A stretch of 64,000 nucleotides of DNA from Pseudorhodobacter sp. E13 (GCF_003991405.1 NZ_RPEN01000158.1:1-64000), one strand, 5' to 3'; counted from the stretch's first letter, positions 8,607 to 17,658 are shown. Notes: generated by a model not told the origin, from the letters alone. Program-made: numbers and translations.

Positions 8607-9463
8607 TGGAACCCTTGCTGGATGTCGAGGACCTCTGGGTGCGGTTTCCCACCCGCCAAGGCGTGTTTGATGCGGTGCGCGGCGTGTCCTTTACCTTGGG
8701 CCGCGAGCGGTTGGGGATTGTGGGGGAAAGCGGTTCGGGCAAATCCATGACGGGCCGCGCCATCCTGCGGCTGATCCGCCCGCCGGGGATGGTTGAGGCG
8801 AAACAGATCAGCCTTGGCGGCGTCAATCTGATGGACAAGACCGAAAAAGAGATGCGCGCCGTGCGGGGGCAGCGGATTTCGATGGTGATGCAAGACCCGA
8901 AATTCTCGCTTAACCCGGTGATGACCATCGGTGATCAGATCATCGAGGCGTATCGCCAGCACAACCGCGCCAGCAAGGCGGATGCCTATGCCAAAGCGTT
9001 GGAGATGCTGGAGGCGGTTTCCATCCGCGACCCCGACCGCGTGATGCGCGCCTATCCACATGAGATGTCGGGCGGGATGGGGCAGCGGATCATGATCGCG
9101 ATGATGCTGATCCCCAATCCTGAAATTCTGATCGCGGATGAACCGACAAGCGCGCTGGATGTATCGGTGCAGCGGCAGGTTTTGGATATCATGGACAAGC
9201 TGGTCAAGGATCGTGGCATGGGGCTGATTTTCATCAGCCATGACCTGAACCTTGTGGCCGATTTCTGTGACCGCGTGCTGATCATGTATGCGGGGCGGAT
9301 CGTGGAAATATGTGAGGCGGATAAGTTGTCAGAGGCCAAACACCCCTATACGCGGGGCTTGCTGAACTCCCTGCCCCGGCTGGATGCGCCGCGCGACCAT
9401 CTGGAGGTGTTGCAACGTGACCCGGCCTGGTCCGAGGCCCCAAGTGTGAGTGGCCGGCTATGA
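8603..9463 (+). CDS. ABC transporter ATP-binding protein, DppD type (286 aa)
   Basis: The first ATPase of the peptide importer. Walker A GESGSGKS lies near residue 45, the signature MSGGMGQR near 156, Walker B ILIADEPTSALD near 176, and the H-loop HDL at about 213. The C-terminal oligopeptide-transporter extension is shorter than in E. coli DppD. The start shows tandem ATG codons at 8603 and 8606; either may be used. Overlaps on both sides (TGATG upstream, ATGA downstream) show coupled translation in the operon. Confidence 0.94.
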   Translation: MMEPLLDVEDLWVRFPTRQGVFDAVRGVSFTLGRERLGIVGESGSGKSMTGRAILRLIRPPGMVEAKQISLGGVNLMDKTEKEMRAVRGQRISMVMQDPKFSLNPVMTIGDQIIEAYRQHNRASKADAYAKALEMLEAVSIRDPDRVMRAYPHEMSGGMGQRIMIAMMLIPNPEILIADEPTSALDVSVQRQVLDIMDKLVKDRGMGLIFISHDLNLVADFCDRVLIMYAGRIVEICEADKLSEAKHPYTRGLLNSLPRLDAPRDHLEVLQRDPAWSEAPSVSGRL

Positions 9464-10200
9464 CCATGCTGGAGATCGACGCGCTGAACGTCTGGTTCGG
9501 TCATGGGCGCGACCGGGTGGATGCGGTGAAAGCGGCTTCGTTCAGCGTGGCACGGGGCGAAAGCTTCGGGCTGGTGGGGGAAAGCGGGTCGGGCAAATCC
9601 ACCATCCTGCGCGCGGTGGCAGGGCTGGCGCGCAACTGGTCGGGGCGGATGGCGGTGGATGGTGCGGCGCTGACGGCCAAGCGCCCGCGCAGCTTTTACA
9701 AAACCGTGCAGATGGTGTTTCAAGACCCCTATGCCTCGTTGCATCCGCGCCATTCGGTCGATCAGGTGCTGGGCGAAACCCTGCATCTGCATGGCTTTGC
9801 CGATATTGACGCCCGCGTGGTGAAATTGCTGGAGGATGTGGGGCTGGGCCAGAAATTCCGCTTTCGCTATCCGCATCAATTGTCAGGCGGGCAGCGGCAG
9901 CGGGTGGCCATCGCGCGGGCCTTGGCGCCGGAACCGGACCTGCTGCTGCTGGATGAACCCACCTCGGCGCTGGATGTGTCGGTGCAGGCAGAAATCCTGA
10001 ACCTGCTGGTCGATCTGCGCCGCGACCGCGGGCTGACCTATGTGATGGTATCGCATGACCTCTCCGTCGTCGGCCATATGTGCGAACGATTGGCGGTGAT
10101 GAAAGACGGTCAGATCGTCGAGGTGATGGGCGTAGAGGCGCTGCGCCGCAACGCCGCCACCCATCCTTATTCGCGCAGCCTGCTGGAAGCCTCACTTTAG
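9460..10200 (+). CDS. ABC transporter ATP-binding protein, DppF type, short (246 aa)
   Basis: The second ATPase and last gene of the importer operon. Walker A GESGSGKST is near residue 43, signature LSGGQRQR near 145, and Walker B LLLLDEPTSALD near 163. At 246 residues it is about 80 shorter than typical DppF/OppF. It ends right after the nucleotide-binding domain, so the C-terminal extension with the cysteine cluster found in many homologues is absent. The stop at 10200 is followed by only 36 bases before the convergent end of the giant gene. Confidence 0.93.
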   Translation: MTMLEIDALNVWFGHGRDRVDAVKAASFSVARGESFGLVGESGSGKSTILRAVAGLARNWSGRMAVDGAALTAKRPRSFYKTVQMVFQDPYASLHPRHSVDQVLGETLHLHGFADIDARVVKLLEDVGLGQKFRFRYPHQLSGGQRQRVAIARALAPEPDLLLLDEPTSALDVSVQAEILNLLVDLRRDRGLTYVMVSHDLSVVGHMCERLAVMKDGQIVEVMGVEALRRNAATHPYSRSLLEASL

Positions 10201-10236
10201 GTTTGGCGGGCGCGTTTGACGGCGCGCGCCAATGGC

Positions 10237-13200
10237 TTACTTCGGCCATTTATCCGTGATGCTGGCGTCGATCGTGCTGGGCACGGTGCGGTCGCGGTCA
10301 TCAAAATGGATGCAGCTCTTTTCCACCACTTTACGCAGGATGCTGCTGATCGCGGCCACCAGCTTGGGGTTCAGGTTGATCGGCACATCCACCGCCCGGC
10401 CATAAAGATGGTCCGACAGGCTGGCCGCATGTTTGACCACGATCTTCTTGAACTCCGCTTCCTCACCCGCCTTGTAATGATCTTGCAAGGCCTTGAGGAT
10501 ATCGGGGTTGCGGCGCAGATAGCCGTAAATCTCGCCGTTCTTGAGGTTGCCAACCCAGTATTTCCACATCACCCGCGCTTGATCATCGGCATCGCGCAGG
10601 CCCGAGGTGACATGAATCTTGGCCCCTTTGTAATGCGAGGAAACCGCTTTCAACACATTGAGAACATGGTCTTTCACCCCCGCAATATCACCCGTGACAT
10701 TCGGCGGATATTCGGTGGTGTCGCCATCTTCGCGCGCGGTGGGAAAGTCATCCTTCACCGCGCCCGGCCCGGCCTTCAATGCCTTGAAGGTGGTTTTGCC
10801 CGGTGAGATGACACCATCGGGTCGGATTTTCACGACAAGGCTTTGGAACAGGCGGATATTGTCGATGCAGGCTTTGTCGGCTTTGCCGTCCAGCGTCAGG
10901 GTCGGGTAGTTCAACAGCTTGCAGAAGTCGTTGAGCAAGCCTTTGATCGTGTTGACATCGGCAGGCTTGTTCGGCGCGCCGCTGCCAACGGCTTCGGCAA
11001 TTTCGCCTGCGGGGGCTGCGGGGCTTTCGGCCCCGCTGCCAGCTTCGTCGCCAGCCCCTGCGCCGCCTTCGCCGCCACCCGCCGCCGGGGCCTCGTCTTC
11101 TTCCTCGGTCGGAACGGTGCCAAGCTCATCCTGATCGGCCTCTTCTTCCTCGGCCACTTCGGCAATCGCCTCCAGCCGCAGGACGGCTTGTTTCAGATCA
11201 TCAATCCGCCCGGAAATCTCGGTCAGGGTTTTCATGCAGTCTTCGATCATCGGCCCGCCATATTCATTGACGGTCAGCAACAGCTGATCAATCTCGATGC
11301 CCAGATTCAACGCCTTGTCTTTCAGGGCTTTGATCTGGCCTGCCTCGGTGGCGTTTTCAGCTTCGGCAAGTGCGGATTCAAGCTGCTTCTCGATCTCCTT
11401 GGCCTCGCCGATGACCTCGGCGATGGCTTCCTCCAGCATTTTCTCCTCATCGGCAAAGAGCGCAATCAACGCCTTGTTCTCTGCCTTTGCCGCTTCAACG
11501 AAGGCCAGCGCCTTGGCGGTTTCCTCGCGGATGCCTTCCACCGCGCGCTGGGCATTGGTCTGGTCAATCGTGCCTTGGCTTGGGTCCAGCTTGTTGCGGA
11601 TCCGGTCTTCCAGCGTGATCAGCGAGCGATCAATATCATTGATCCAGATTTTGGTATCATTGACGCAATACATGGCATCAGAGCGGGTTTTGACCCTTGC
11701 ATCAATCAAGTCCTGATACTGGTAGATCGACTCTTTCGCGAGCGTTTCGCCAACGGTGCTGGCAAAATCGAGTTGGGCTTTCGCCGTATCCTCCGCAAGC
11801 TTGTCGCCTTCGGCCAATGCGGCCTCGATCTTGGCCAGTTCCGCCACCGCTTCGGCGCGGAATTCCTGCACCGACTTTTGCTGGCCGAACAAGGCATCGC
11901 GCACGGCATCGGTGATATTGCCGATCAGACCTTCGGCGCGCTGCTTCTTTTCGGCCAACATCCCGCTGAGTTTGTCGAACAACTTGCCCGAGGCTTTGCC
12001 AAGCCCACCCAGCACTTTTTTCTCAAAATCAATCAAGCGGTTGGCATTTTCTTGCGCATTGTCAAAAGCCCCGGCAACGAAATTGCCGATGCCGCCAAGC
12101 AAGCCCGTGGCCGCAGATTCGACCTGACCCAAAAGCGCCTCGGCCTCGGCCTGCTTGCGCGCGACCTCCGCTTCAATGGCTTGCAGCACGGCCTGGGCTT
12201 CGCGCTTTACCTCCTCTGCCCGCGTACGGGCATCGTTCAGGGCGGTTTCCGCAGCGCGCGCAGCTTCATCCGCCGCAGTTTCCGCCGCCTCGATGGCTTC
12301 TTCCGAGAAATCTTCAAGGAAGTCTTCGACCCGCTCGCGCGCCTCATCCTTCATCTTTTGAATGGCGGCACGGATTGCAGCAGCTTCGGCGGCAGCTTGA
12401 ATGGCCGCAGCGGCAGCAGCGGCGGCGGCGATCTTGGCAGCCTCCAGCGCTGTGTTGACCGTATCGCTGACCAGATCGGCGCCATCTTCCACCGCGTCCT
12501 GCGCGGCAGCTTCGGCTTCGCGCAGCAGGGCCTCGGCATCGGCTTTGGCCTGTTCGGCGCGGCGCTGTGCTTCGGCGGCGATCTGTTCGGCGCGGGCCTC
12601 GATGCGGGCAATCTTGCTGCGCACCCGCTCCTCGATCTCCAGCCGGGTGCGTTCGATGGCATCAATCGCGGTATCAACGCCTTGCTGGGTGCGGCGGCGT
12701 AATTCTTCGGCAAGGCGTGCGGCACCTTGCTGTATGCGCCCGCCCGCATTGCCGAAATCGCCCAGCAAGCCGCCAAAGAAATCGGCAATCTCACCCCCGG
12801 CGGCGGTGGCCTGATCGAGCATTTCTTTCGCTTCGTTGCCAACAACATCGGCGGCACGCCCGAGGGGGTTGGTGACGCGGTCAAACAGGGCTTGCGCCTC
12901 TTGCAGTTTGCGGTCGGCTTCGGCTTGCGCTTGGGCCAGCAGGTCCTCGGCCAGCCGTTCGGCCTCGGCCACCTTTTCCAACGCCTCGCGGGCGGCGGCT
13001 TCGGCTCTTTCGCGGGCCTGACGCGCGGCCTCCTCGGCGGCGCGGGCGGCCTCTTCGGTGGCGCGGTCAATCACCCCATCGGCGGCACGCGACACAGCTT
13101 GCGCCAGACGGGTTGCGGCCTCTGCGGCGCGGGCGGCGGCGTCTTCGGCGGCTTGGGCCGCCTCAGAGGCGGTTTGTGCTGCGGTCTGCGCTGCGGTTGC

Positions 13201-15258
13201 GGCCTGACGCGCGGCATCTGCCAGTGCGGTGCCAGCTTCCGTCGCCAGATCATTGACCTTTTGCGCAGCATCTGAGGCGCGCGAAACGGCTTCTTGCGCG
13301 ACCGAGCGCGCAGCAGAGGCCGCTTCATTCGCCGCCCGTTCGGCCTGACGCCCGGCCTCGGCCAGACGTTCGGCAATGGCGGTGACGGCGGCAATCGCCT
13401 CATCTACCTTGGCTTCGATTTCAGATTGCACCTGCCCCACAACCCCTTGCGCGGCTTCACCAATCTGGCCTGCGCGCTGTGCGGCCTGATTTGCCACCTC
13501 ACCCGCCTGACGCAGCGCATCGCGGGCCTGACCGACAAGCGATTCTGCCCCGTCTTCGGCCCCGCCCGCAACGCGCGAGATCATATCGGCAATGCCCCCC
13601 AGCAAGCCACGCGCCTTGGTTTCCACCTCTTGCGCGGCACGTTGGGCGGTATCTATGGCGGCATTGGTGGCATCTTCGACCAATTGCACGTTGTCCGTTG
13701 CCGTTTTCGCAGCCGTTTCCGCCGTTTGGCGCGCCGCTTCTGCCAGTTTGCGGGCCGCAGCGGCGGCGGCATCGGCAGCCTTGGCGGCTTTCTCATCCGC
13801 CTCATCCACGGCGGTTTGCGCGGCTTCGGCGGCGCGCTGTGCGGCAGCGGCGGCGTCTTTTGCGGCTTTTTCCGCTTCTGCGGCGGCGGTGCGGGCAGCG
13901 GCTTCGGCGGCCTCTACGGCTTCTTTGGCCTTCTTGGCAAACTCTGCTGCGGCATCACCGACCTGATCCACCGCGCGTCCGGCTTGCGCCCCGGCTGCGG
14001 CTACGGCCTGGCCTGCACCCGCCACGGCGCCTTGCGCGGTCTGGGCTGCAACCTCGGCCGCGTTTGCTGCATTTGATGCGGTTTCGGCCAGTTTGCCCGC
14101 CACTTTCGACGCTGCCCGCGCGATGCCATTGGCCGCGCCCGACACTTTGCCAAACACGCCTTTCGCCGCTTTGCCGATCTTGTCAAACACCCCTTGCGCG
14201 GTTTTCTTGGCCTCTCCGGCGCCTTTTTTCACGGCGTCACCGACGTTTTCCACGGCTTTGCCAACGCCATCGGCCACGCCCGCGGCGGCATCACCCACCG
14301 CCTTGGCACCTTTGCCCACGGCACTGCCGGCCTGTTCCAGCTTGGACACCTCGGTCTGCACAAAAGTCTTGAGCAAGGACAACACAGCCCCTGCCTTTTT
14401 CAGATCGCCCGAGACTTCTTTTTGGAACATCGCGGCCAATTGTTCGGCTTTTTTGGACACGCCTTTCTGGCCGTTTTCGACCAGCAGATCGACCTTGTCT
14501 TCAATCTCTCCGAATTCCTTGGCCAAGGCGTCGCGCAGCGCATCCGGGTTGACGGAGCCTGCTTTTTTCTTGGCCTCCTCCAGCTTGGCCTGAATTTCGG
14601 AAAGCGCGTCCTTGGCGGCGTCAAGCTTGTCCTCGACCCCGGCTTTCAGGAAATCGGCGATGGCCTCGCCCAAGGCGGCCCCGGCCTCTCCAATATTCTC
14701 GGCGGCTTTTTTGATCTCTTTTTCAAGGGCTTCTGCGCGTTTCTTCAATTCTTCGCGCTCTTGATCCTCTTTGGCTTTGGCAGCGTCATCATCGCCGCCG
14801 GTGCCTTGCGCCACGGGCGCGTCCCCGCCGCTATCGCCGCCACCCTCACTGGCAGCGGGCGCTTTGGTGTCTTCGGTGACGTCATCGTCTTCATCGTCCG
14901 CCTCACCAACGGGTTGCCCGGTTGGCCCGAACAGGATCACACGAAAGGCGATCCCCAGTTCCGAAAAGTATTTTTTCGCGACTTTTCCGAGGTTTGGCGG
15001 AAAATCTTCATCCTCGCAGGTCAGTTCGATGTTCTTGCCGCGCACATTCATCTGGCCTTGGGTGCCCTTGGGGCCGCCGCCGCGCCCCTTGGCCAATCTG
15101 CGCATGACATCCGGGCCTTTGGTCGGATGCGCCTCAAGGATCACGCCCTCTTTGGCGATCAGCAACGCGAAATTCAGCGTTTTCTTGCGCGCCTTGGCAA
15201 TATGTTCGTTGATCTCGTCGGCTTCTTTCTTGATATCGGCTGCGGATTTCTTCGCCAT
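10237..15258 (-). CDS. giant alanine-rich coiled-coil protein with peptidoglycan-binding-like and M15-type peptidase domains (1673 aa)
   Basis: Function unknown. In order: an unrecognised N-terminal domain (about 1-118) starting MAKKSAADIKKEADEIN; an acidic, Gly/Ser-rich linker (119-160); a very long helical region (about 160-1176) dominated by Ala, Glu, Lys, Arg and Gln in AAEAA-type repeats; a less repetitive helical part (1177-1362); an acidic linker (1363-1429); a peptidoglycan-binding-like segment (about 1430-1500, with IDNIRLFQ and PDGVISPGKTTFKAL); and an M15-type domain (about 1520-1660). The last has HVTSGLRDADDQ (H1549, R1555), S1615-D-H1617-x4-G-R-A-V-D1624 and I-H1651-F-D1653, matching the zinc ligands of the SxHxxGxAxD families. 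There is no signal peptide and no clear membrane span. An AAGGAG site precedes the ATG. The gene stands alone between the peptide importer and aroB. It may be a secreted or lysis-released cell-wall hydrolase, or an envelope tether; neither is shown. Confidence 0.9.
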   Translation of the reverse strand: MAKKSAADIKKEADEINEHIAKARKKTLNFALLIAKEGVILEAHPTKGPDVMRRLAKGRGGGPKGTQGQMNVRGKNIELTCEDEDFPPNLGKVAKKYFSELGIAFRVILFGPTGQPVGEADDEDDDVTEDTKAPAASEGGGDSGGDAPVAQGTGGDDDAAKAKEDQEREELKKRAEALEKEIKKAAENIGEAGAALGEAIADFLKAGVEDKLDAAKDALSEIQAKLEEAKKKAGSVNPDALRDALAKEFGEIEDKVDLLVENGQKGVSKKAEQLAAMFQKEVSGDLKKAGAVLSLLKTFVQTEVSKLEQAGSAVGKGAKAVGDAAAGVADGVGKAVENVGDAVKKGAGEAKKTAQGVFDKIGKAAKGVFGKVSGAANGIARAASKVAGKLAETASNAANAAEVAAQTAQGAVAGAGQAVAAAGAQAGRAVDQVGDAAAEFAKKAKEAVEAAEAAARTAAAEAEKAAKDAAAAAQRAAEAAQTAVDEADEKAAKAADAAAAAARKLAEAARQTAETAAKTATDNVQLVEDATNAAIDTAQRAAQEVETKARGLLGGIADMISRVAGGAEDGAESLVGQARDALRQAGEVANQAAQRAGQIGEAAQGVVGQVQSEIEAKVDEAIAAVTAIAERLAEAGRQAERAANEAASAARSVAQEAVSRASDAAQKVNDLATEAGTALADAARQAATAAQTAAQTASEAAQAAEDAAARAAEAATRLAQAVSRAADGVIDRATEEAARAAEEAARQARERAEAAAREALEKVAEAERLAEDLLAQAQAEADRKLQEAQALFDRVTNPLGRAADVVGNEAKEMLDQATAAGGEIADFFGGLLGDFGNAGGRIQQGAARLAEELRRRTQQGVDTAIDAIERTRLEIEERVRSKIARIEARAEQIAAEAQRRAEQAKADAEALLREAEAAAQDAVEDGADLVSDTVNTALEAAKIAAAAAAAAAIQAAAEAAAIRAAIQKMKDEARERVEDFLEDFSEEAIEAAETAADEAARAAETALNDARTRAEEVKREAQAVLQAIEAEVARKQAEAEALLGQVESAATGLLGGIGNFVAGAFDNAQENANRLIDFEKKVLGGLGKASGKLFDKLSGMLAEKKQRAEGLIGNITDAVRDALFGQQKSVQEFRAEAVAELAKIEAALAEGDKLAEDTAKAQLDFASTVGETLAKESIYQYQDLIDARVKTRSDAMYCVNDTKIWINDIDRSLITLEDRIRNKLDPSQGTIDQTNAQRAVEGIREETAKALAFVEAAKAENKALIALFADEEKMLEEAIAEVIGEAKEIEKQLESALAEAENATEAGQIKALKDKALNLGIEIDQLLLTVNEYGGPMIEDCMKTLTEISGRIDDLKQAVLRLEAIAEVAEEEEADQDELGTVPTEEEDEAPAAGGGEGGAGAGDEAGSGAESPAAPAGEIAEAVGSGAPNKPADVNTIKGLLNDFCKLLNYPTLTLDGKADKACIDNIRLFQSLVVKIRPDGVISPGKTTFKALKAGPGAVKDDFPTAREDGDTTEYPPNVTGDIAGVKDHVLNVLKAVSSHYKGAKIHVTSGLRDADDQARVMWKYWVGNLKNGEIYGYLRRNPDILKALQDHYKAGEEAEFKKIVVKHAASLSDHLYGRAVDVPINLNPKLVAAISSILRKVVEKSCIHFDDRDRTVPSTIDASITDKWPK

Positions 15259-15593
15259 CTCAAATCTCCTTACTCAAATAAACCATGCGACCCGAAAAAC
15301 CGGGCTGTGCTGCGATCAAAAGCATCTGAACCGACAGGTTCAAACGCGCAGGGTGACAGGGATCACAGAGCAGGACGGAGCGGGGCCAAAACGCCCGCAA
15401 GGCTGAAATATGGTTCAGATTTGCCCGGAATACGCCTGCGGCCCTCCCCCTTGGCCCGTGAAATCACCCAGTAAAAACGCATCCCCAACCGCGAAAACCG
15501 GCCCAATGACGGATGCAAAACGTCAATGCAATTAGGTTTTGTTACCACGAAAACGTGATCTGACAATCGAAGAATTCAGGTTTTGACGGTATT
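15259..15593. other. 335-base intergenic region upstream of the giant gene
   Basis: It separates the end of aroB from the giant gene; both are on the minus strand, so it should hold the giant gene's promoter. A strong ribosome-binding site (AAGGAG) lies next to the giant gene's ATG. A small inverted repeat CACG-AAAA-CGTG sits near 15546-15557. TTGACG on the minus strand at about 15518 has no convincing -10 partner. I see no strong terminator after aroB. A 67-codon frame on the minus strand lacks support as a gene. Confidence 0.5.
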
Positions 15594-16709
15594 TTAGCGC
15601 CCGCGCAGCGCGTCTTTCAGCAGGGTCAGCACCACATCCTTGGGCACATCAGCGGCTACAAAGCTGTTTCCAATGGCTTTTGCCAGAATAAAGCGAAGCT
15701 GGCCATCAACCACCTTTTTATCCTGCCCCATCAGGTCCAGCAGCGCCTCGGCCCCCGGCAGATCGCCGGGAATATCGGCAATATCCACTTTCATACCCAT
15801 CCGGCGCAGATGCGCGCGCACGCGGCTTGGGGCCTCTTGGCTGCACAGGCCCAGCCGCATCGACAGCTCAAACGCCAGCGCGCAACCGATGGCAACGCCT
15901 TCGCCATGCAGCAAACGATCCCCATATCCGGTGGCCTGTTCCAGCGCGTGGCAAAAGGTATGGCCAAGGTTCAGCAGCGCGCGGTCGCCTTCTTCGGTTT
16001 CATCGCGCGCGACAATCTCGGCCTTCATCTCGACCGAGCGGCGCACGGCATATTGGCGCGCGGCACTATCGCCTGCCGCCAGCGCCGGGCCGTTTACCTC
16101 CAGCCAGTCGAAAAAGGTTTCATCGCCCAGCAGCCCGTATTTCGCCACCTCGCCATAGCCCGACAGGAAATCGCGCGGGGTCAGCGTGCCCAACAAGCCG
16201 ATATCGGCCAGCACGAGGGTGGGTTGGTGAAAGGCGCCGATCAGGTTCTTGCCTTGCGGGGCATTGATCCCGGTTTTGCCGCCGACCGAACTGTCAACCT
16301 GCGCCAGAAGCGAGGTGGGGATTTGCACGAAGCCCACGCCCCGGCGCAACACGGCGGCGGCAAAGCCGACCAGATCGCCGATCACCCCGCCGCCAAAGGC
16401 GATGACCAGATCCTTGCGTTCCACCTTTTGGTCCAGCAACCATTCCACCGTGCGGGAAAACTGCGGCCAGCCTTTGGTGCCTTCGCCCGGTGGCAAGGCC
16501 AGCGCGCTGCTGTCGATGCCATGCGCCGACAGCGCCGCCTGAAGGCGTGCCAGATGCAGGCCGCCCACGGTTTCATCGGTGACAATTGCCACGCCGCGGC
16601 GGCGCAGGAACGGGGCGATTTCGGCCCCTGCCCGGTCGATCAAGCCATTGCCGATGCGCACGTCATAGCTGCGCGCGCCCAGATCGACACGAACGATATC
16701 GGTGGTCAT
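15594..16709 (-). CDS. aroB: 3-dehydroquinate synthase
   Basis: Catalyses the NAD- and metal-dependent cyclisation of DAHP to 3-dehydroquinate, step two of the shikimate pathway. The 371-residue length is typical. Family motifs include the GGVIGDLVGFAAAVLRRGVGFVQIPT stretch, SSVGGKTGIN, and the metal ligands E in SGYGEVAKYG, H in LNLGHTFCHALE and H in LLHGEGVAIG. The ATG at 16709 is five bases after the aroK stop, so the two are co-transcribed, the usual arrangement in proteobacteria. Confidence 0.97.
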   Translation of the reverse strand: MTTDIVRVDLGARSYDVRIGNGLIDRAGAEIAPFLRRRGVAIVTDETVGGLHLARLQAALSAHGIDSSALALPPGEGTKGWPQFSRTVEWLLDQKVERKDLVIAFGGGVIGDLVGFAAAVLRRGVGFVQIPTSLLAQVDSSVGGKTGINAPQGKNLIGAFHQPTLVLADIGLLGTLTPRDFLSGYGEVAKYGLLGDETFFDWLEVNGPALAAGDSAARQYAVRRSVEMKAEIVARDETEEGDRALLNLGHTFCHALEQATGYGDRLLHGEGVAIGCALAFELSMRLGLCSQEAPSRVRAHLRRMGMKVDIADIPGDLPGAEALLDLMGQDKKVVDGQLRFILAKAIGNSFVAADVPKDVVLTLLKDALRGR

Positions 16710-16714
16710 AGCCC

Positions 16715-17251
16715 CTATCCTTCCAACACATCAGCGCGGGTGGACAGCGCCCCCAGCACACGGCGCGCCATATCATCAATGGACAGATCCGCCTCGGCAT
16801 CCACCGCCAGATCGGCCAAGGCGTAAACCGGCACGCGCTTGTCATAAATCTCTTTCAGCGTCGCGCGCGGATTGGCCGTGCGTAACAAGGGCCGGGTGTT
16901 TTTGTGCCGCACCCGGTTCCACAGCAAGTCCAGATCGGCGCGCAACCAGACCGAGACACCTTTTTGCGCAATCATCGCGCGATTATGCTCTGACATAAAC
17001 GCCCCGCCCCCGGTGGACAGCACCGCACTTGGCCCTTCCAGCAAGCGCCCGATGACCTGCGATTCCTTCTGGCGAAAAAACGGCTCGCCATCGCGTTCGA
17101 ATATCTCGGCGATGCTGCGATTGGCGGCCAGAACGATCTCATCGTCGGAATCGATGAAGGGCACGGACAAAAGCTTGGCAAGCTGGGTGCCGATGGCGGT
17201 TTTGCCTGCCCCCATCATCCCCACCATGACGACCGATTTCTTCAACCGCAT
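16715..17251 (-). CDS. aroK: shikimate kinase
   Basis: Phosphorylates shikimate with ATP. The 178-residue protein carries the P-loop G11-MMGAGKT18, the substrate-binding SDDEI motif near residue 36 (D-x-D type), the STGGGAF glycine loop and the lid region RPLL. The ATG at 17251 is chosen because the kinase begins MRLKKSVVMVG and a purine-rich site precedes it; a longer in-frame start at 17341 would overlap unrelated sequence. First gene of aroK-aroB. Confidence 0.95.
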   Translation of the reverse strand: MRLKKSVVMVGMMGAGKTAIGTQLAKLLSVPFIDSDDEIVLAANRSIAEIFERDGEPFFRQKESQVIGRLLEGPSAVLSTGGGAFMSEHNRAMIAQKGVSVWLRADLDLLWNRVRHKNTRPLLRTANPRATLKEIYDKRVPVYALADLAVDAEADLSIDDMARRVLGALSTRADVLEG

Positions 17252-17523
17252 CCCGAAATCGCCCCCCTTGCTACGCCGTGTGCCTTTCCTTTCCCAATAG
17301 CGGGCCGGGTTGCTGCCTGTCCAGCCCCGCGCCGGGGGCATGGCGGTGTTTTTGGGCGAAGCCTTGCCGGAACATGCGCAATTTTTTGCGCGGGGGCGTG
17401 AACTCGGCTAAGAATGGCTATATAGCTGTGCAGGAGAGACCGAACAGCTTGGCTTCGCGCCGCGCCCTGCGCGCGCAAGACGGGTTAATTTCGGCGCATG
17501 AGGTTTGGCAAGAAAGCAAGAAG

Positions 17524-17658
17524 ATGAAGCTGATCGTTAAAGGGATCGCGATTTTGGTGGTTTTGGGGGCTATTGGTCTGACAGGGTTTGCCTATCTGGG
17601 CGATTTGTCGCCCATGCAGACCGATGTGACCAAACCGGTGGTTCTGGATGTCAACTGA
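17524..17658 (+). CDS. 44-residue single-pass membrane protein
   Basis: A micropeptide consisting of a short basic N-terminus, one hydrophobic helix (about residues 5-25, IVKGIAILVVLGAIGLTGFAY) and a polar tail ending VVLDVN. It is probably an inner-membrane protein with the tail outside. I do not recognise a function. Its last 11 bases overlap the start of the next gene in another frame, so translation is probably coupled and the two products may act together. An AAGAAAGCAAGAAG purine run precedes the ATG. Confidence 0.6.
   Translation: MKLIVKGIAILVVLGAIGLTGFAYLGDLSPMQTDVTKPVVLDVN

Noticed and set aside
10201-10236. GC-rich inverted sequence between the importer operon and the giant gene as a bidirectional terminator
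   Set aside because: The arms pair imperfectly and there is no T-run on either side.
10843-12702. 619-codon open frame on the plus strand opposite the giant gene
   Set aside because: The alanine-rich, GC-biased codons of the giant gene leave long open antisense frames. No ribosome-binding site or family motif is present, while the minus strand holds conserved domains at both ends of one frame.
11719-14781. The alanine-rich part of the giant gene as a tandem DNA repeat or assembly artefact
   Set aside because: The protein repeats are degenerate, and codons and residues vary along the region. The frame remains open for over 5 kb, which a collapsed or random repeat would not keep.
15363-15566. 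67-codon frame in the gap upstream of the giant gene
   Set aside because: No good ribosome-binding site, no recognisable domain and biased composition; more likely leader or promoter DNA.
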